From positions 1 through 59,527 of the forward strand of contig DATFMP010000058.1 in the NCBI GenBank assembly GCA_035266845.1: a stretch of DNA of 59,527 nucleotides, written 5' to 3'. Origin of the DNA: DATFMP01 sp035266845 (lineage in GTDB: Bacteria > SAR324 > JACQKK01). Under the pieces are notes generated by a model that was not told the origin of the DNA, made no database searches, and saw only the letters and a list, made by a program, of their open reading frames with translations. Positions 13,823 through 22,721 of this stretch are shown here, one piece after another; within the stretch, counting starts at the first letter, position 1; each line of letters begins with the position of its first letter. The translations under genes were made by a program, and so were the position numbers.

Positions 13823-15844
13823 GTGTACCCAGCGCATCCGATAATTTCGCGGTTTCGTGCCCTGCTGCCGGCGCTCGCCGGCATGCTGCTGCTGGCCATC
13901 GCACTGCCGCCGACCGCGCGGGCCCAGGGCAAGTTCTTCAATGACCGTGAGCAGCTTCCGGCCGTGCTGGCCACCTGGGACGCGAAGGTGGAGCCGGCCA
14001 AGGCCCATCCGGGCGAGCACGTTCGCCTGATCCTCACCGCGCGCATTGCCAAGGGCTGGTACACCTACTCGGTGGTGCCGCAGGAGGACGAGCTGGCGCC
14101 CCCGCCGACGCGGGTGCAGGTGCAGCCCGGGCCGCTGACCGTCGAGGGACCGGTCTACGAGACCAACCCTGTGGTGAAGCACGACAAAGTCTTCAATATC
14201 CCTCTGGCCTTCCATCCCGGCGCGGCACGCTTCTACGAGAACCTGCGTGTGCCGGAGGACCAGGCGGTTGGCACCGTGCCTATCGCGGTGAGCGTGCGCT
14301 ACCAGGTGTGCAACAACCGCTTCTGCACGCCGCCGCGCACCGAGCACCTCACGGCCTCGCTGGGCGTGGCGTCCGGGCCGGTGCGGCCTGCCTTCGCCTT
14401 CATGCAGCGCACCATCGACTACGTGGAGCCGGACGGCACCTTCCGCCTCGACGCCAGCACGCTGGAAGGGGCGCTCTCGAAGGGCCTGGGCGGCTTCCTG
14501 CTGCTGGCTGCGGGCTTCGGTCTGCTGGCGCTGCTGACGCCCTGCGTGTTCCCCATGATCCCCGTCACCATGTCGTTTTTCATGAGCGCCAGTGAGCGCG
14601 GGCGGGGCGGCGTAATGCGGCTGGCGCTGCTGTTCGCGGTGGGGATCGTCGGCTCCGCCACTGCGCTGGGGCTCGCGCTGACGTTCTTCCTGGGGGCCGC
14701 AGGGGTGAGCCAGTTTGCCACCAGCCCCTGGGTGAACCTGCTGGTAGCGCTGTTCTTCGCGCTGTTCGCCGTCAGCCTGCTGGGCCTGCTGGAGGTCTCC
14801 CTGCCCGGCGGCCTGGTGACGGGGGTGAGCCGGCTCTCGCACAGCGTGCGCGGCGCGACCGGCGTGCTGCTGATGGGTGTGGCGTTCGCGGCCACCTCGT
14901 TCACCTGCACGATGCCCTTCGTGGGCACGCTGCTGGTGGCCGCCACGCAGGGCCAAGTGTTCTGGCCGCTGGTGGGTATGGTCGTCTTCTCGTCCGTGTT
15001 CGCCTTCCCGTTCTTCCTGCTGGCCCTGTTCCCGCGCTACGTGATGCGGCTGCGGAGCAGCGGGGGCAACTGGCTGGTGCAGCTCAAGGTGGTGCTGGGC
15101 CTGCTGGAGCTGGGCGCCGCTCTCAAGTTTGTCAGCAATGCGGACGTGATCTGGGGCTGGGGCGTGTTCGACCGCTCCGTGGTGCTGGTGCTGTGGGCGG
15201 CGCTGGCCGCGCTGTGTGCCGGCATCCTGCTGGGCATCGTGCCCTGGCCGGGCGTGCGCGTACCTCGCCGGCGCCCGCTGCGGCTGGCCGTGGGCGCGGC
15301 ATTTCTGCTGCTGGCGCTGTACACGGCCAGTGGGGTCACCGGGCGCGAGCTGAACAGCTTCACGGAGAGCTATCTGCCGCCGGCCCTGGAGCGCGACGCC
15401 AAGGCCGCTGTGCGCCAGCCGGGTGTGGACTACGTGGACGCGCAGACCCTGGACGGCCTGCCCTGGCACGACACGCTCGCCGCCGGGCTGGCCGAGGCAA
15501 AGCGCACGGGCAAGCCGGTGTTCATCGACTTCACCGGCTACACCTGCGTGAACTGCCGGTGGATGGAGAAGCAGATATTCCCCGCCAAGCCCGTCTTTGA
15601 GGCCTTCCGCGATTCGTTCGTGCGGGTGCGGCTGTATACGGACGGCGGTACGCACGGCGAGGAGAACCAGCGCCTGCAGGTGGAGCGCTTTCGCACGCTG
15701 GCGCTGCCGTACTACGTGGTGCTCTCGCCGGACAACGCCGTGCTGGCCCGGCACGCGGGCATCGTGCCCACGCCCACGGAGTTTCTGGAATTCCTGCGCG
15801 AGGGCCAGCGCCAGCTCGCGGCAAGCAAGCCGCGCTCCAGCTAG
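13823..15844 (+). CDS. dsbD: Thiol:disulfide interchange protein DsbD
   Basis: DsbD carries electrons from cytoplasmic thioredoxin across the inner membrane to periplasmic disulfide isomerases and cytochrome c maturation. The 673-aa protein has a signal peptide and an N-terminal immunoglobulin-like domain (VCNNRFCTPP, two cysteines). The eight-helix core contains LLTPCVFPMIPVTMS and, later, FTCTMPFVGT, and the C-terminal thioredoxin-like domain has FTGYTCVNCRWME. All six expected redox cysteines are visible. I chose GTG 13823: GGAAG lies seven bases upstream and it gives a proper signal sequence, while earlier starts add about 60 unlikely residues. A candidate promoter precedes it. Confidence 0.9.
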   Translation: MYPAHPIISRFRALLPALAGMLLLAIALPPTARAQGKFFNDREQLPAVLATWDAKVEPAKAHPGEHVRLILTARIAKGWYTYSVVPQEDELAPPPTRVQVQPGPLTVEGPVYETNPVVKHDKVFNIPLAFHPGAARFYENLRVPEDQAVGTVPIAVSVRYQVCNNRFCTPPRTEHLTASLGVASGPVRPAFAFMQRTIDYVEPDGTFRLDASTLEGALSKGLGGFLLLAAGFGLLALLTPCVFPMIPVTMSFFMSASERGRGGVMRLALLFAVGIVGSATALGLALTFFLGAAGVSQFATSPWVNLLVALFFALFAVSLLGLLEVSLPGGLVTGVSRLSHSVRGATGVLLMGVAFAATSFTCTMPFVGTLLVAATQGQVFWPLVGMVVFSSVFAFPFFLLALFPRYVMRLRSSGGNWLVQLKVVLGLLELGAALKFVSNADVIWGWGVFDRSVVLVLWAALAALCAGILLGIVPWPGVRVPRRRPLRLAVGAAFLLLALYTASGVTGRELNSFTESYLPPALERDAKAAVRQPGVDYVDAQTLDGLPWHDTLAAGLAEAKRTGKPVFIDFTGYTCVNCRWMEKQIFPAKPVFEAFRDSFVRVRLYTDGGTHGEENQRLQVERFRTLALPYYVVLSPDNAVLARHAGIVPTPTEFLEFLREGQRQLAASKPRSS

Positions 15845-15920
15845 CCCCGACGCACCGATTCGACCCACCGCCACCCGCCGCCACGGCCCTTCACCGCTTC
15901 GCCCGCTCGCATCGCCTTCG

Positions 15921-17513
15921 ATGGTGTTGACCCTCTCGCTGCCCGACCGCTTCAACGTGGCGGATCATTTCATTCTGCCGCGGTTGGAGGCGGGCCAGGG
16001 CGAGCAGCCCTATCTCTACTGTGGCGAGGACGTGCTCAGCGTGGCGGGGCTGCACGCCCGCGCCAACCGCGCCGCGCACGCCCTCAAGCACCTGGGCACA
16101 AGGCCGGGCGAGCGTATCGCGCTGCTGCTGCGCGAATCGCTGGACTTCCCTGCGTGCTTCTGGGGCGCCGTGCGGGCCGGGGCCGTGCCCGTGCCGCTGA
16201 ACACGGTGCTCACCGCCGAGGACTATCGGCACTATCTGGCGGACAGCCGGGCGCGCGTGCTGATCTGCGACGCAGCGCTGTGGCCGGTGGTGTCACCAGT
16301 GCTGGAGGGCCTGCACGACCTGCGGCACGTCGTCATCACAGGGGGGGCGGTGCCCGGCCGGCCCACGCTGGCGGAACTGCTGGGCGAGGCGCCGGAGCAC
16401 TTCCCCACGCGCCTGGCGCACCCGGGCGACCCGGCCTTTTGGCTGTACACCTCCGGCAGCACAGGGCGCCCCAAAGCCACCGTGCACCGCCAGCGCGACA
16501 TGGTCTACGTGGTGGAGACCTACCTGCGGCAGGTACTGCGGCTGGGGCCGGACGACCTGAGCTTCTCGGCCGCCAAGCTGTTCTTCGCCTACGGTCTGGG
16601 CAACTCGCTGTACTTCCCGTTGGCCGCCGGGTGCGCCGGCGTGATCCAGCCCGAGCCGGCCACGGCGCGCACGTGCTTTGCCGTGCTGCAGCGGCACCGG
16701 CCCACGGCTTTCCACGCCGTGCCGAGCGTGTATCACGCCATGCTGCGGCTGCACGAGGCCTGGTCCGCCGGCCGCGAGGATCCACCGCCAGACCTGCCGC
16801 GCCTGGAGCACCTGCGCGTGTGCACGTCCGGCGGGGAGCCGCTTCCGCCGGCGGTGCTGGCGGGCTGGCAGGCGGCCTTCGGCGTGCCGATCCTGGACGG
16901 CATTGGCTCCACGGAGGCGCTGCACTTCTACGTGGCCAACCAGCCCGGACAGGTGCGTCCAGGCAGCACAGGCCGCGTGGTGCCGGGCTACGAGGTGCGC
17001 CTCGCGGAGCCGGCGGGTGCCGAGCCGCCGCCCGGCGAGGCGGGCGAGCTGTGGGTGCGCGGCGGCTCCATCATGGCGCGCTACTGGCGGCAGCCCGGCC
17101 GCACGCGGCACGCCCTGCGCGATGGCTGGCTGGCCACTGGCGACCGCTTCCAGCGCGATGCGGACGGCTGGTACTGGTACGAGGGCCGCGCCGACGACCT
17201 GCTCAAGGTGGGCGGCTCCTGGGTCAATCCCGCAGAGGTGGAGCAGGCACTGCTGACCCATCCCGCTGTGGCCGAGGCCGCCGTGGTGGGGCGCTCGATG
17301 CCCGCCGGGCTCGTGCAGGCTGTGGCCTGCGTGGTGCCGCAGCCCGGGCACGAGCCCGCCGCGGCGCTGGCGGAGGCCCTGCGCGCCCATGTGGCCGGGC
17401 GGCTGGCGGCGTTCAAGGTGCCTTCCCGTGTCGAGTTTCGCGATGACCTGCCGCGCACGGCGACCGGCAAGCTACGGCGCTTCCTGCTGCGGCAGGGGCC
17501 AGACGCGGGTTGA
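15921..17513 (+). CDS. Benzoate-CoA ligase-family acyl-CoA synthetase
   Basis: This adenylate-forming enzyme (530 aa) activates a carboxylic acid with ATP and CoA. It shows the phosphate-binding loop YTSGSTGRPKA (about 177-187), the A5-type segment GIGSTEALHFY, TGDRFQRDADGWYWYEGRADDLLKVGG and a C-terminal lysine in RTATGKLRR. The opening FNVADHFILPR and the AKLFFAYGLGNSLYFP stretch are typical of benzoate/4-hydroxybenzoate-CoA ligases, so an aromatic acid is the likely substrate. It may also accept cyclohexene or small aliphatic acids. No ring-reducing benzoyl-CoA genes are in the window. It starts 76 bases after dsbD; a shared transcript is possible but the functions are unrelated. Confidence 0.82.
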   Translation: MVLTLSLPDRFNVADHFILPRLEAGQGEQPYLYCGEDVLSVAGLHARANRAAHALKHLGTRPGERIALLLRESLDFPACFWGAVRAGAVPVPLNTVLTAEDYRHYLADSRARVLICDAALWPVVSPVLEGLHDLRHVVITGGAVPGRPTLAELLGEAPEHFPTRLAHPGDPAFWLYTSGSTGRPKATVHRQRDMVYVVETYLRQVLRLGPDDLSFSAAKLFFAYGLGNSLYFPLAAGCAGVIQPEPATARTCFAVLQRHRPTAFHAVPSVYHAMLRLHEAWSAGREDPPPDLPRLEHLRVCTSGGEPLPPAVLAGWQAAFGVPILDGIGSTEALHFYVANQPGQVRPGSTGRVVPGYEVRLAEPAGAEPPPGEAGELWVRGGSIMARYWRQPGRTRHALRDGWLATGDRFQRDADGWYWYEGRADDLLKVGGSWVNPAEVEQALLTHPAVAEAAVVGRSMPAGLVQAVACVVPQPGHEPAAALAEALRAHVAGRLAAFKVPSRVEFRDDLPRTATGKLRRFLLRQGPDAG

Positions 17514-17640
17514 CGCGCGCCTGCATGGCCCCTTGGCATCCGCGGGGGATGCCGATAGACTCTGCCGGTAACAGAGGCCATCCGGCGGGCGTCCCGAACG
17601 CCGGCATCGACCCATCCGGTCCGAACAGGCAAGAGGTACC

Positions 17641-18171
17641 GTGCGCACCGACCAGTTGAGCAAACTGCTCGGCCGCCCCGTGGAGGTGGCCCCCGTTCCG
17701 TTCACGGGCCGGTACCCGCAGCGTATGCTCACGTGGGAGATCGTGAAGGCCTGCGCGGGGGTGGCGATTTGCGGGGGCATGGTGCTGCTGTTGCGGCCCA
17801 CGCCGTGGATCGGCTGGCCGCTGGTCGGGGCGGCGGCATTGTTCGCGGCGTACCTGTACCAGCAGGCCACGCGCGTTCCGCTGCGCTACACCGTGGACGA
17901 TACCGGCGTCACGCGCATCAAGGGCGCCCAGCGCACACCGCTGCGCTGGAGCGAGCTGAAGGACGTCCGCCTCGCCTACTACCCCAACGGGCGCAAGGCC
18001 ACCATGGGCACCATGGTGCTGGTGCTGCGGAACGGCAAGACGCGCTTCAAGATGGATTCCTCGCTGGACCACTTCCCGGCGCTGCTCTCGCGCGCCGCCC
18101 AGGCCGCCCGCGAGCGTGAGCTTGCACTGCACCCCACCACCCAAGCGAACCTGGAGCAGCTCGAGCTCTAG
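17641..18171 (+). CDS. Small membrane protein with a possible PH-like domain
   Basis: I do not recognise this 176-aa protein. Two hydrophobic segments (about 32-52 and 56-73, a hairpin with PTPWIGWP in the turn) are followed by a soluble part. There, YTVDDTGVTRIKG, TPLRWSELKDVRL, MVLVLRNGKTRFKM and a final amphipathic helix follow the strand pattern of bacterial PH-like domains. The start is GTG 17641 after AAGAGG. It overlaps, tail to tail by four bases, the metallo-hydrolase gene on the other strand. The domain reading is inference from pattern only. Confidence 0.65.
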   Translation: MRTDQLSKLLGRPVEVAPVPFTGRYPQRMLTWEIVKACAGVAICGGMVLLLRPTPWIGWPLVGAAALFAAYLYQQATRVPLRYTVDDTGVTRIKGAQRTPLRWSELKDVRLAYYPNGRKATMGTMVLVLRNGKTRFKMDSSLDHFPALLSRAAQAARERELALHPTTQANLEQLEL

Positions 18172-19244
18172 CGCGGGGCATCCTTCGGGGCCCTGCGCAG
18201 CAGGGGGCCCAGCCGCAGGGTCTCCCCTATGCCCATCACGCGGAAGCGCTCGGGCGGGACGCCGTCGGCTGCCAGGGCCTCCGCGAGGGCCCGCGGCGGC
18301 TCGTCCATGGGCTCGTCGGTCAGCTCGAACGTCCCCCAATGCATGGCCACCGACTGGCGTGCGCGCAGGTCCTGGTGGGCCCGCACGGCTTCCGCGGGGT
18401 TGATGTGCATGGTGCGCATGAACCAGCGCGGCTCGTAGGCGCCGATGGGCAGCGCCGCCAGGTCGATCGGCCCCAGCCGCTCGCCGATCTCACCGAAGTG
18501 AGGCGCGTAGCCCGTGTCCCCCGCGAAGTAGAAACGGAGCCGCGGGTGCTCCACCACAAAGCCGCCCCACAGCACGCGGTTGCGGTCCCACGGGGTGCGT
18601 TGGCTGAAGTGTTGCGCGGGCACCTCGTGGATGCGCAGACCCAGGTAGTCCGTATGCTCCCACCAGTCCTGCTCCACCGCGCCGGGGATGCCCTCGCCGG
18701 CCAGCCAATCGCGCATACCCAGCGGCACGACGAAGCGCGGCGGCCCGCCTTGCTGTGCCTGCAGCGCCCGCACGCTGTCGCGGTCCAGATGGTCGTAGTG
18801 GTTGTGCGAGATCAGCACTACCTCGATATGTGGCAGCTCCGCCGGCACCAGCGCGGGCGGCACCTTGCGCCGCGGCCCCAGGAACGCCAGTGGCGAGGCG
18901 CGCTCGCTGAACTGGGGGTCCGTCAGCACGTTTACCCCGCACACCTGCAGCAGCAGCGTGTCGTGACCGATCCAGGTGAGGGTAGGCTCGCTGCGGTTGG
19001 CGCGCAGGAAGGCTGCCTCGGGCTCGACACGCGCCACCGGCCGCCCGGGCGGCGGGTCGGCCGGAAGTTGCTGCCACAGCCGCTCCCAGCGCCAGCGCAG
19101 CAGGCCCCGCGCTGTGTGCTGCTCGTGCGGGTGAACGTTGCGGAAGCCCCGGGGCGTGGTGTGGGGCTTGGCGGGGTCGTACCACGGATTGGGCTGCGCG
19201 GCGGCATGCCGGCTCGCAAGCAGCTTGGCCAGGGCCGTGGGCAT
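18168..19244 (-). CDS. MBL-fold metallo-hydrolase, NAPE-PLD/RomA-like
   Basis: The 358-aa protein has the metallo-beta-lactamase metal site ISHNHYDHLD (HxHxDH, about 165-174), preceded by TWIGHDTLLLQ and NVLTDPQFSERASP. Further metal ligands are in YFAGDTGYAPHF and SVAMHWGTFELT. This arrangement is typical of the NAPE-PLD/RomA group, in which animal members hydrolyse N-acyl phosphatidylethanolamine. Bacterial members are mostly untested, so lipid hydrolysis is only a suggestion. The gene is the last of a run: acyl-CoA synthetase, membrane protein, hydrolase, with 30-base gaps, consistent with a lipid-related operon. Confidence 0.85.
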   Translation of the reverse strand: MPTALAKLLASRHAAAQPNPWYDPAKPHTTPRGFRNVHPHEQHTARGLLRWRWERLWQQLPADPPPGRPVARVEPEAAFLRANRSEPTLTWIGHDTLLLQVCGVNVLTDPQFSERASPLAFLGPRRKVPPALVPAELPHIEVVLISHNHYDHLDRDSVRALQAQQGGPPRFVVPLGMRDWLAGEGIPGAVEQDWWEHTDYLGLRIHEVPAQHFSQRTPWDRNRVLWGGFVVEHPRLRFYFAGDTGYAPHFGEIGERLGPIDLAALPIGAYEPRWFMRTMHINPAEAVRAHQDLRARQSVAMHWGTFELTDEPMDEPPRALAEALAADGVPPERFRVMGIGETLRLGPLLRRAPKDAPR

Positions 19245-19275
19245 GGCGGGTGCGCTCCGGGCGCGGGGTGCGGGG

Positions 19276-20013
19276 CTATTCCGCCAGGGGCGCCTTCAGC
19301 TCTGCCTCCAGCCGCTGCGCGGCCGCAGGATCCGCCGAGCGCAGGGAGAAGTACAGCAGCACGTTGGCGGCAAATCCCATCGGGAGCGTGACCGCTCCCA
19401 GAATGGCCCCCAGTAGGGGCGTGAGGGGCCCCATGGCCACGCTGGTCTCCACCACCAGCAGGAGCAGCGGCAGGATGCCCGCAACCAGGATAAAGAAGGA
19501 AAAGACGACCGCGCCCTTGCCCCACTCGGCCTTCATCAGGGCCACGGAGCGCGACAAGCCATCTACCGGCCCCAGGTGCTCCACCACGATGAGAGGAATC
19601 GACGGGGCGAACAGCGCGCCGATGACGATGCCCGGCAGAATGAACGCCACCAGCCCGGCGGAGACCAGCACGGCCGTGATCAGGTAGGCCACCACCACGG
19701 CCAGCAGCCCCGCATGCCACGTCTGACCATAGACCTCCAGCAGCGACGGCTCGGGCCCCAGCACCGCGCGACCGATGGCGATCGTGATGGCCGTGAGGGC
19801 CACACCGTTGACGATCACGGTCGCCACCATGACGGCCGTCATGGCGCCCGTGCCGGGTTCGCCCGCGCCGAGCACCAGGGCCTCGAACAACAGCAGGGCC
19901 AGGTGCGGAAACAGCGCCACCAGCACGAGCAACCGGAAGTGATCGCGATAGACGGACAGCGCGTTGCGCACGATCTCGCCGGCGCTCATGGGCTGGAGAT
20001 AGGGATGGGTCAT
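19276..20013 (-). CDS. Multi-pass integral membrane protein of unknown function
   Basis: The 245-aa protein begins MTHPYLQPMSAGEIVRNALSVY, a start seen in bacterial membrane proteins related to the membrane domain of glycerophosphodiester phosphodiesterases. About six hydrophobic segments follow (near 28-50, 62-82, 100-122, 126-145, 170-195, 200-225). No catalytic motif is visible. ATG 20011-20013 was chosen; an upstream alternative would add 15 proline-rich residues. It sits between the acyl-CoA synthetase and the metallo-hydrolase genes on one strand. A transport or membrane-organising role is possible but unsupported. Confidence 0.7.
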   Translation of the reverse strand: MTHPYLQPMSAGEIVRNALSVYRDHFRLLVLVALFPHLALLLFEALVLGAGEPGTGAMTAVMVATVIVNGVALTAITIAIGRAVLGPEPSLLEVYGQTWHAGLLAVVVAYLITAVLVSAGLVAFILPGIVIGALFAPSIPLIVVEHLGPVDGLSRSVALMKAEWGKGAVVFSFFILVAGILPLLLLVVETSVAMGPLTPLLGAILGAVTLPMGFAANVLLYFSLRSADPAAAQRLEAELKAPLAE

Positions 20014-20044
20014 GGCTCGGATGGGTGGGGGCGGCAGTGGGTGG

Positions 20045-21736
20045 TCAAAACGCGGCACCCTTGCGCCGCGCCTCCCGCTGGCGCAGCTCCAGGCGACGGA
20101 TCTTGCCCGTGGTGGTCAACGGGAACTCGTCCAGATACTCTATCTCGCGCGGATACTCGTGGCGGGCCAGGTTGTCCTTTACGAAGTCCTGAATCTGGCG
20201 GGACAGCTCCTCGGACGGCTTGACGCCCTGGGCGGGCTTGATGAAGGCCTTGACGATGCTGCCGCGCAATTGGTCCGGCGAGGCCACGACCGCGGCCAGG
20301 GCCACGGCGGGATGGCGCAGCAGGGCTTCCTCGATCTCCGTGGGCCCGATGCGGTGCCCGGCGCTAATGATCACATCGTCCGCGCGGCCCTTGAACCACA
20401 GGTAGCCGTCCGCGTCCTGCTCCGCCAGATCGCCCGTAAGCGCCCATTCGCCGATGAACTTCTCCTGCGTGGCAGCCGGGTTCTGCCAATACTCAAGGAA
20501 AAACACGGGGTCTTCCCCACGCCGCACGGCCACCTGGCCCATCCGGCCCGGCCCCAGCGGATGGCCCTGCTCATCCACGATGGCCACCTCGTGGCCCGGG
20601 TAGGGGCGGCCCATGGAGCCCGGGCGCACCTCCCACAGCGGCACGCAGTTGCCCACCAGGTAGTTGATCTCCGTCTGCCCGTAGATCTCGTTGATGCGCA
20701 CGCTGAGGGTCTCCTCGGCCCAGTCCAGGGTCTTGGCGCTGAGGGCCTCGCCCCCGCTCATGATCGTGCGCAGATCGAGCCGGAAACGCCCGCGGATATC
20801 GGAGACCTGCGCCATCATCTTGAGGGCCGTGGGCGGGATGAACGCGTTGCGCACACGGTGCTGCTCCATCAGATGCAGCACGCGCTCCGGCTCGAAGGCG
20901 CCCTTGCCGCGCCACGCGACCACGGGCACGCCATAGTGCCATGAGGGCAGCAGTGCGTCGGTGAGCCCACCGATCCAGGCCCAGTCCGCCGGGGAGTAGA
21001 AGCGGTCGTCCGGCTGGGGCGCGAAGTTGTGCGAAAGCTCGTAGCCCGGCAGGTGGCCGATCAGGTAGCGATGGGCGTGCAGGGCGCCCTTGGGATTGCC
21101 CGTGGTGCCGGAGGTGTAGATCAGCACGCAGGGATCGTCCGCCGCCGTCTGGACCGGCACGAAGGCGCCATTGGTGGCGGCCAGCGCTTCCTCGAAGTCA
21201 AGCCAGCCCTCGCCGCGGCCCCCAGGCGGCAGCCCCCCCACCACGACCACCGTGCGCAGTTCCGGCAGATCAGGCAGCAGGGAGGCTAGCAACTCCAGTT
21301 GGTCGGGAGACGTGATGATGCCCTTGGCGCCGCTGTTGCTCAGCCGGTACAGCAGCGCGTCGCGCCGGAACAGCACCGTGAGCGGCACGGCGATGGCACC
21401 CAGCTTGTACACCGCCAGGTGCGCGAGGGCCGTCTCCGGCCGCTGCGGCAGCAGCACGGCAAAGCGGTCGCCGCGCCCGATGCCCCGCGCGGCCAACACT
21501 TGCGCGAAGCGATCCGAGCGCTCCTTGAGCTGGCCGAAGGTGTAGCGTACCGATCCGCCGTCGGCATCCTCGTAGATCAGGGCCAGCCGCGCGGCACCGG
21601 CCGGATCGGCCGCATGGCGGTCGCACACGTCCTGGGCAATGTTGAAGCGTGCCGGTACGTGCCAACGGAAGCCCTGCCAGGCCTCCTCGTAGCTCCGCAC
21701 ACGCGGATCGATCTCTCGCGGACGCACCGTGTCCAT
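20045..21736 (-). CDS. Acyl-CoA synthetase (acetyl/medium-chain, AMP-forming)
   Basis: The 563-aa adenylate-forming enzyme has IYTSGTTGNPKGALHAH (phosphate loop, about 186-202), INEIYGQTEINYLVGN (adenine/acyl pocket), TGDLAEQDADGYLWFKGRADD and the catalytic Lys motif TTTGKIRR. The second nucleotide-binding region reads SAGHRIGPTEIEEALLRHP. The overall pattern is that of acetyl-CoA synthetase-like or ACSM-type medium-chain ligases rather than the long-chain FadD group. The start ATG lacks a strong ribosome site. It differs in sequence from the benzoate-CoA-ligase-like gene at 15.9 kb, so the organism has at least two acid-activating enzymes. Substrate is uncertain. Confidence 0.87.
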   Translation of the reverse strand: MDTVRPREIDPRVRSYEEAWQGFRWHVPARFNIAQDVCDRHAADPAGAARLALIYEDADGGSVRYTFGQLKERSDRFAQVLAARGIGRGDRFAVLLPQRPETALAHLAVYKLGAIAVPLTVLFRRDALLYRLSNSGAKGIITSPDQLELLASLLPDLPELRTVVVVGGLPPGGRGEGWLDFEEALAATNGAFVPVQTAADDPCVLIYTSGTTGNPKGALHAHRYLIGHLPGYELSHNFAPQPDDRFYSPADWAWIGGLTDALLPSWHYGVPVVAWRGKGAFEPERVLHLMEQHRVRNAFIPPTALKMMAQVSDIRGRFRLDLRTIMSGGEALSAKTLDWAEETLSVRINEIYGQTEINYLVGNCVPLWEVRPGSMGRPYPGHEVAIVDEQGHPLGPGRMGQVAVRRGEDPVFFLEYWQNPAATQEKFIGEWALTGDLAEQDADGYLWFKGRADDVIISAGHRIGPTEIEEALLRHPAVALAAVVASPDQLRGSIVKAFIKPAQGVKPSEELSRQIQDFVKDNLARHEYPREIEYLDEFPLTTTGKIRRLELRQREARRKGAAF

Positions 21737-21831
21737 GGAATGGCTGCTCGGCTAGCGGGTGGGCAGCGAAACGTGACTCGTGGCCGCCATCGGACGGGCA
21801 CGCCACCTGCGATGTCTCGTCGCGGCGGGTT

Positions 21832-22092
21832 TCAGGCGGAGTGCTCCTCGTGCTGCGACTGCTTGGGCACCGGGGCGGACTGCGGCGCATCGCCGTGGAT
21901 CATCTCCTCCACGAAGGGCCGCAGCAGGTTCAGCAGATCCTGGCCCAACTCCGTGAGCTGGAAGCCGCGGCCGTGGCAGGCCGGGCAGCGCCCGTCGTAA
22001 TTGATCTGGGAGATGCCCATGGCCACGAAGCCCGGCTGGCGGCCGCTGCCCCGGCAGCGCGAACAGATCTGCTTGAGTTCCGTGATGACCAT
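21832..22092 (-). CDS. Small DnaJ-type zinc-ribbon protein
   Basis: The 86-aa protein carries two CxxCxGxG motifs, CSRCRGSG (Cys10, Cys13) and CPACHGRG (Cys36, Cys39), 26 residues apart. This is the pattern of one zinc site of the DnaJ cysteine-rich domain. No J-domain is present. An amphipathic helix ELGQDLLNLLRPFVEEM follows and the tail is charged. The start ATG has GGAGGA about eight bases upstream. It sits between dut and the acyl-CoA synthetase gene. It may be a small chaperone-like or RNA/protein-binding module; nothing in the context identifies a partner. Confidence 0.65.
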   Translation of the reverse strand: MVITELKQICSRCRGSGRQPGFVAMGISQINYDGRCPACHGRGFQLTELGQDLLNLLRPFVEEMIHGDAPQSAPVPKQSQHEEHSA

Positions 22093-22181
22093 CGGCTCCT
22101 CCCTGGCGGTGCGCGCTGGTCGGGGGCGTCCTGCCCCCGGCACGGGTGACCCGGCGATGCATGGAGAGCCCGGAGAGGCGC

Positions 22182-22622
22182 TCAGCGACCCGTGCTGCCG
22201 AAACCGCCGGCGCCCCGTGGGGTTTCCTCCAGCGATTCCACGGCCTCAATGACCACGGGCTCCACGCGGCGCACCAGCAACTGAGCGATGCGGCTGCCGA
22301 CCAGGGCCCGGGCCTCTGCCGCCCCGCCGTCCGCCGCCATGCCCACGTAGCGCAGCACGACGCGGATGCGGCCGCGGTAGTCCGGATCGATCACCCCCAC
22401 GCTGTTGGCCTGCAGAAAATCACCTTTCACAATACTGGAACGGGGCACGACTTCGCAATAATACCCCGCCTCCACTTGCACCGCGATGCCCGTATCGAAG
22501 GAGAATACGCCCGGCCGCAGCGGCTCCACCTCCATCGCGGTGAGGTCGAAGCCGGCGTCGCTGGCGTGCGCCCGGGCGGGCAGGGGCATGCCGGGATAGT
22601 GGCGTTGCACTCGCAGAATCAA
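22182..22622 (-). CDS. dut: dUTP diphosphatase (dUTPase)
   Basis: dUTPase hydrolyses dUTP to dUMP and pyrophosphate, keeping uracil out of DNA and feeding thymidylate synthesis. The 146-aa trimeric-type enzyme shows all five motifs: DAGFDL, PRSSIVKG, GVIDPDYRG, RIAQLLV and the glycine-rich RGAGGFGSTG at the C-terminus. The start is an unusual TTG (22620-22622): AGGAG sits six bases before it and it restores the conserved ILRVQRHYPG N-terminus, whereas the first ATG would remove it. It follows mutS2 by 99 bases on the same strand, putting two DNA-maintenance genes together. Confidence 0.93.
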   Translation of the reverse strand: MILRVQRHYPGMPLPARAHASDAGFDLTAMEVEPLRPGVFSFDTGIAVQVEAGYYCEVVPRSSIVKGDFLQANSVGVIDPDYRGRIRVVLRYVGMAADGGAAEARALVGSRIAQLLVRRVEPVVIEAVESLEETPRGAGGFGSTGR

Positions 22623-22721
22623 GTCGAGCTCCTATGGCAGGCGATTGGGGGGACGAAGGCTCGGAACCTTGGATGAAACCGATTCCCGCCCCCGGCTGTC
22701 AACTGCGGGCTGCGTCGGACA

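Noticed and set aside
12896..15955. Very long minus-strand frame opposite cheZ/cheY/dsbD.
   Set aside because: It covers three well-supported genes on the other strand and is rich in His/Gln/Arg without motifs, as expected for a high-GC shadow.
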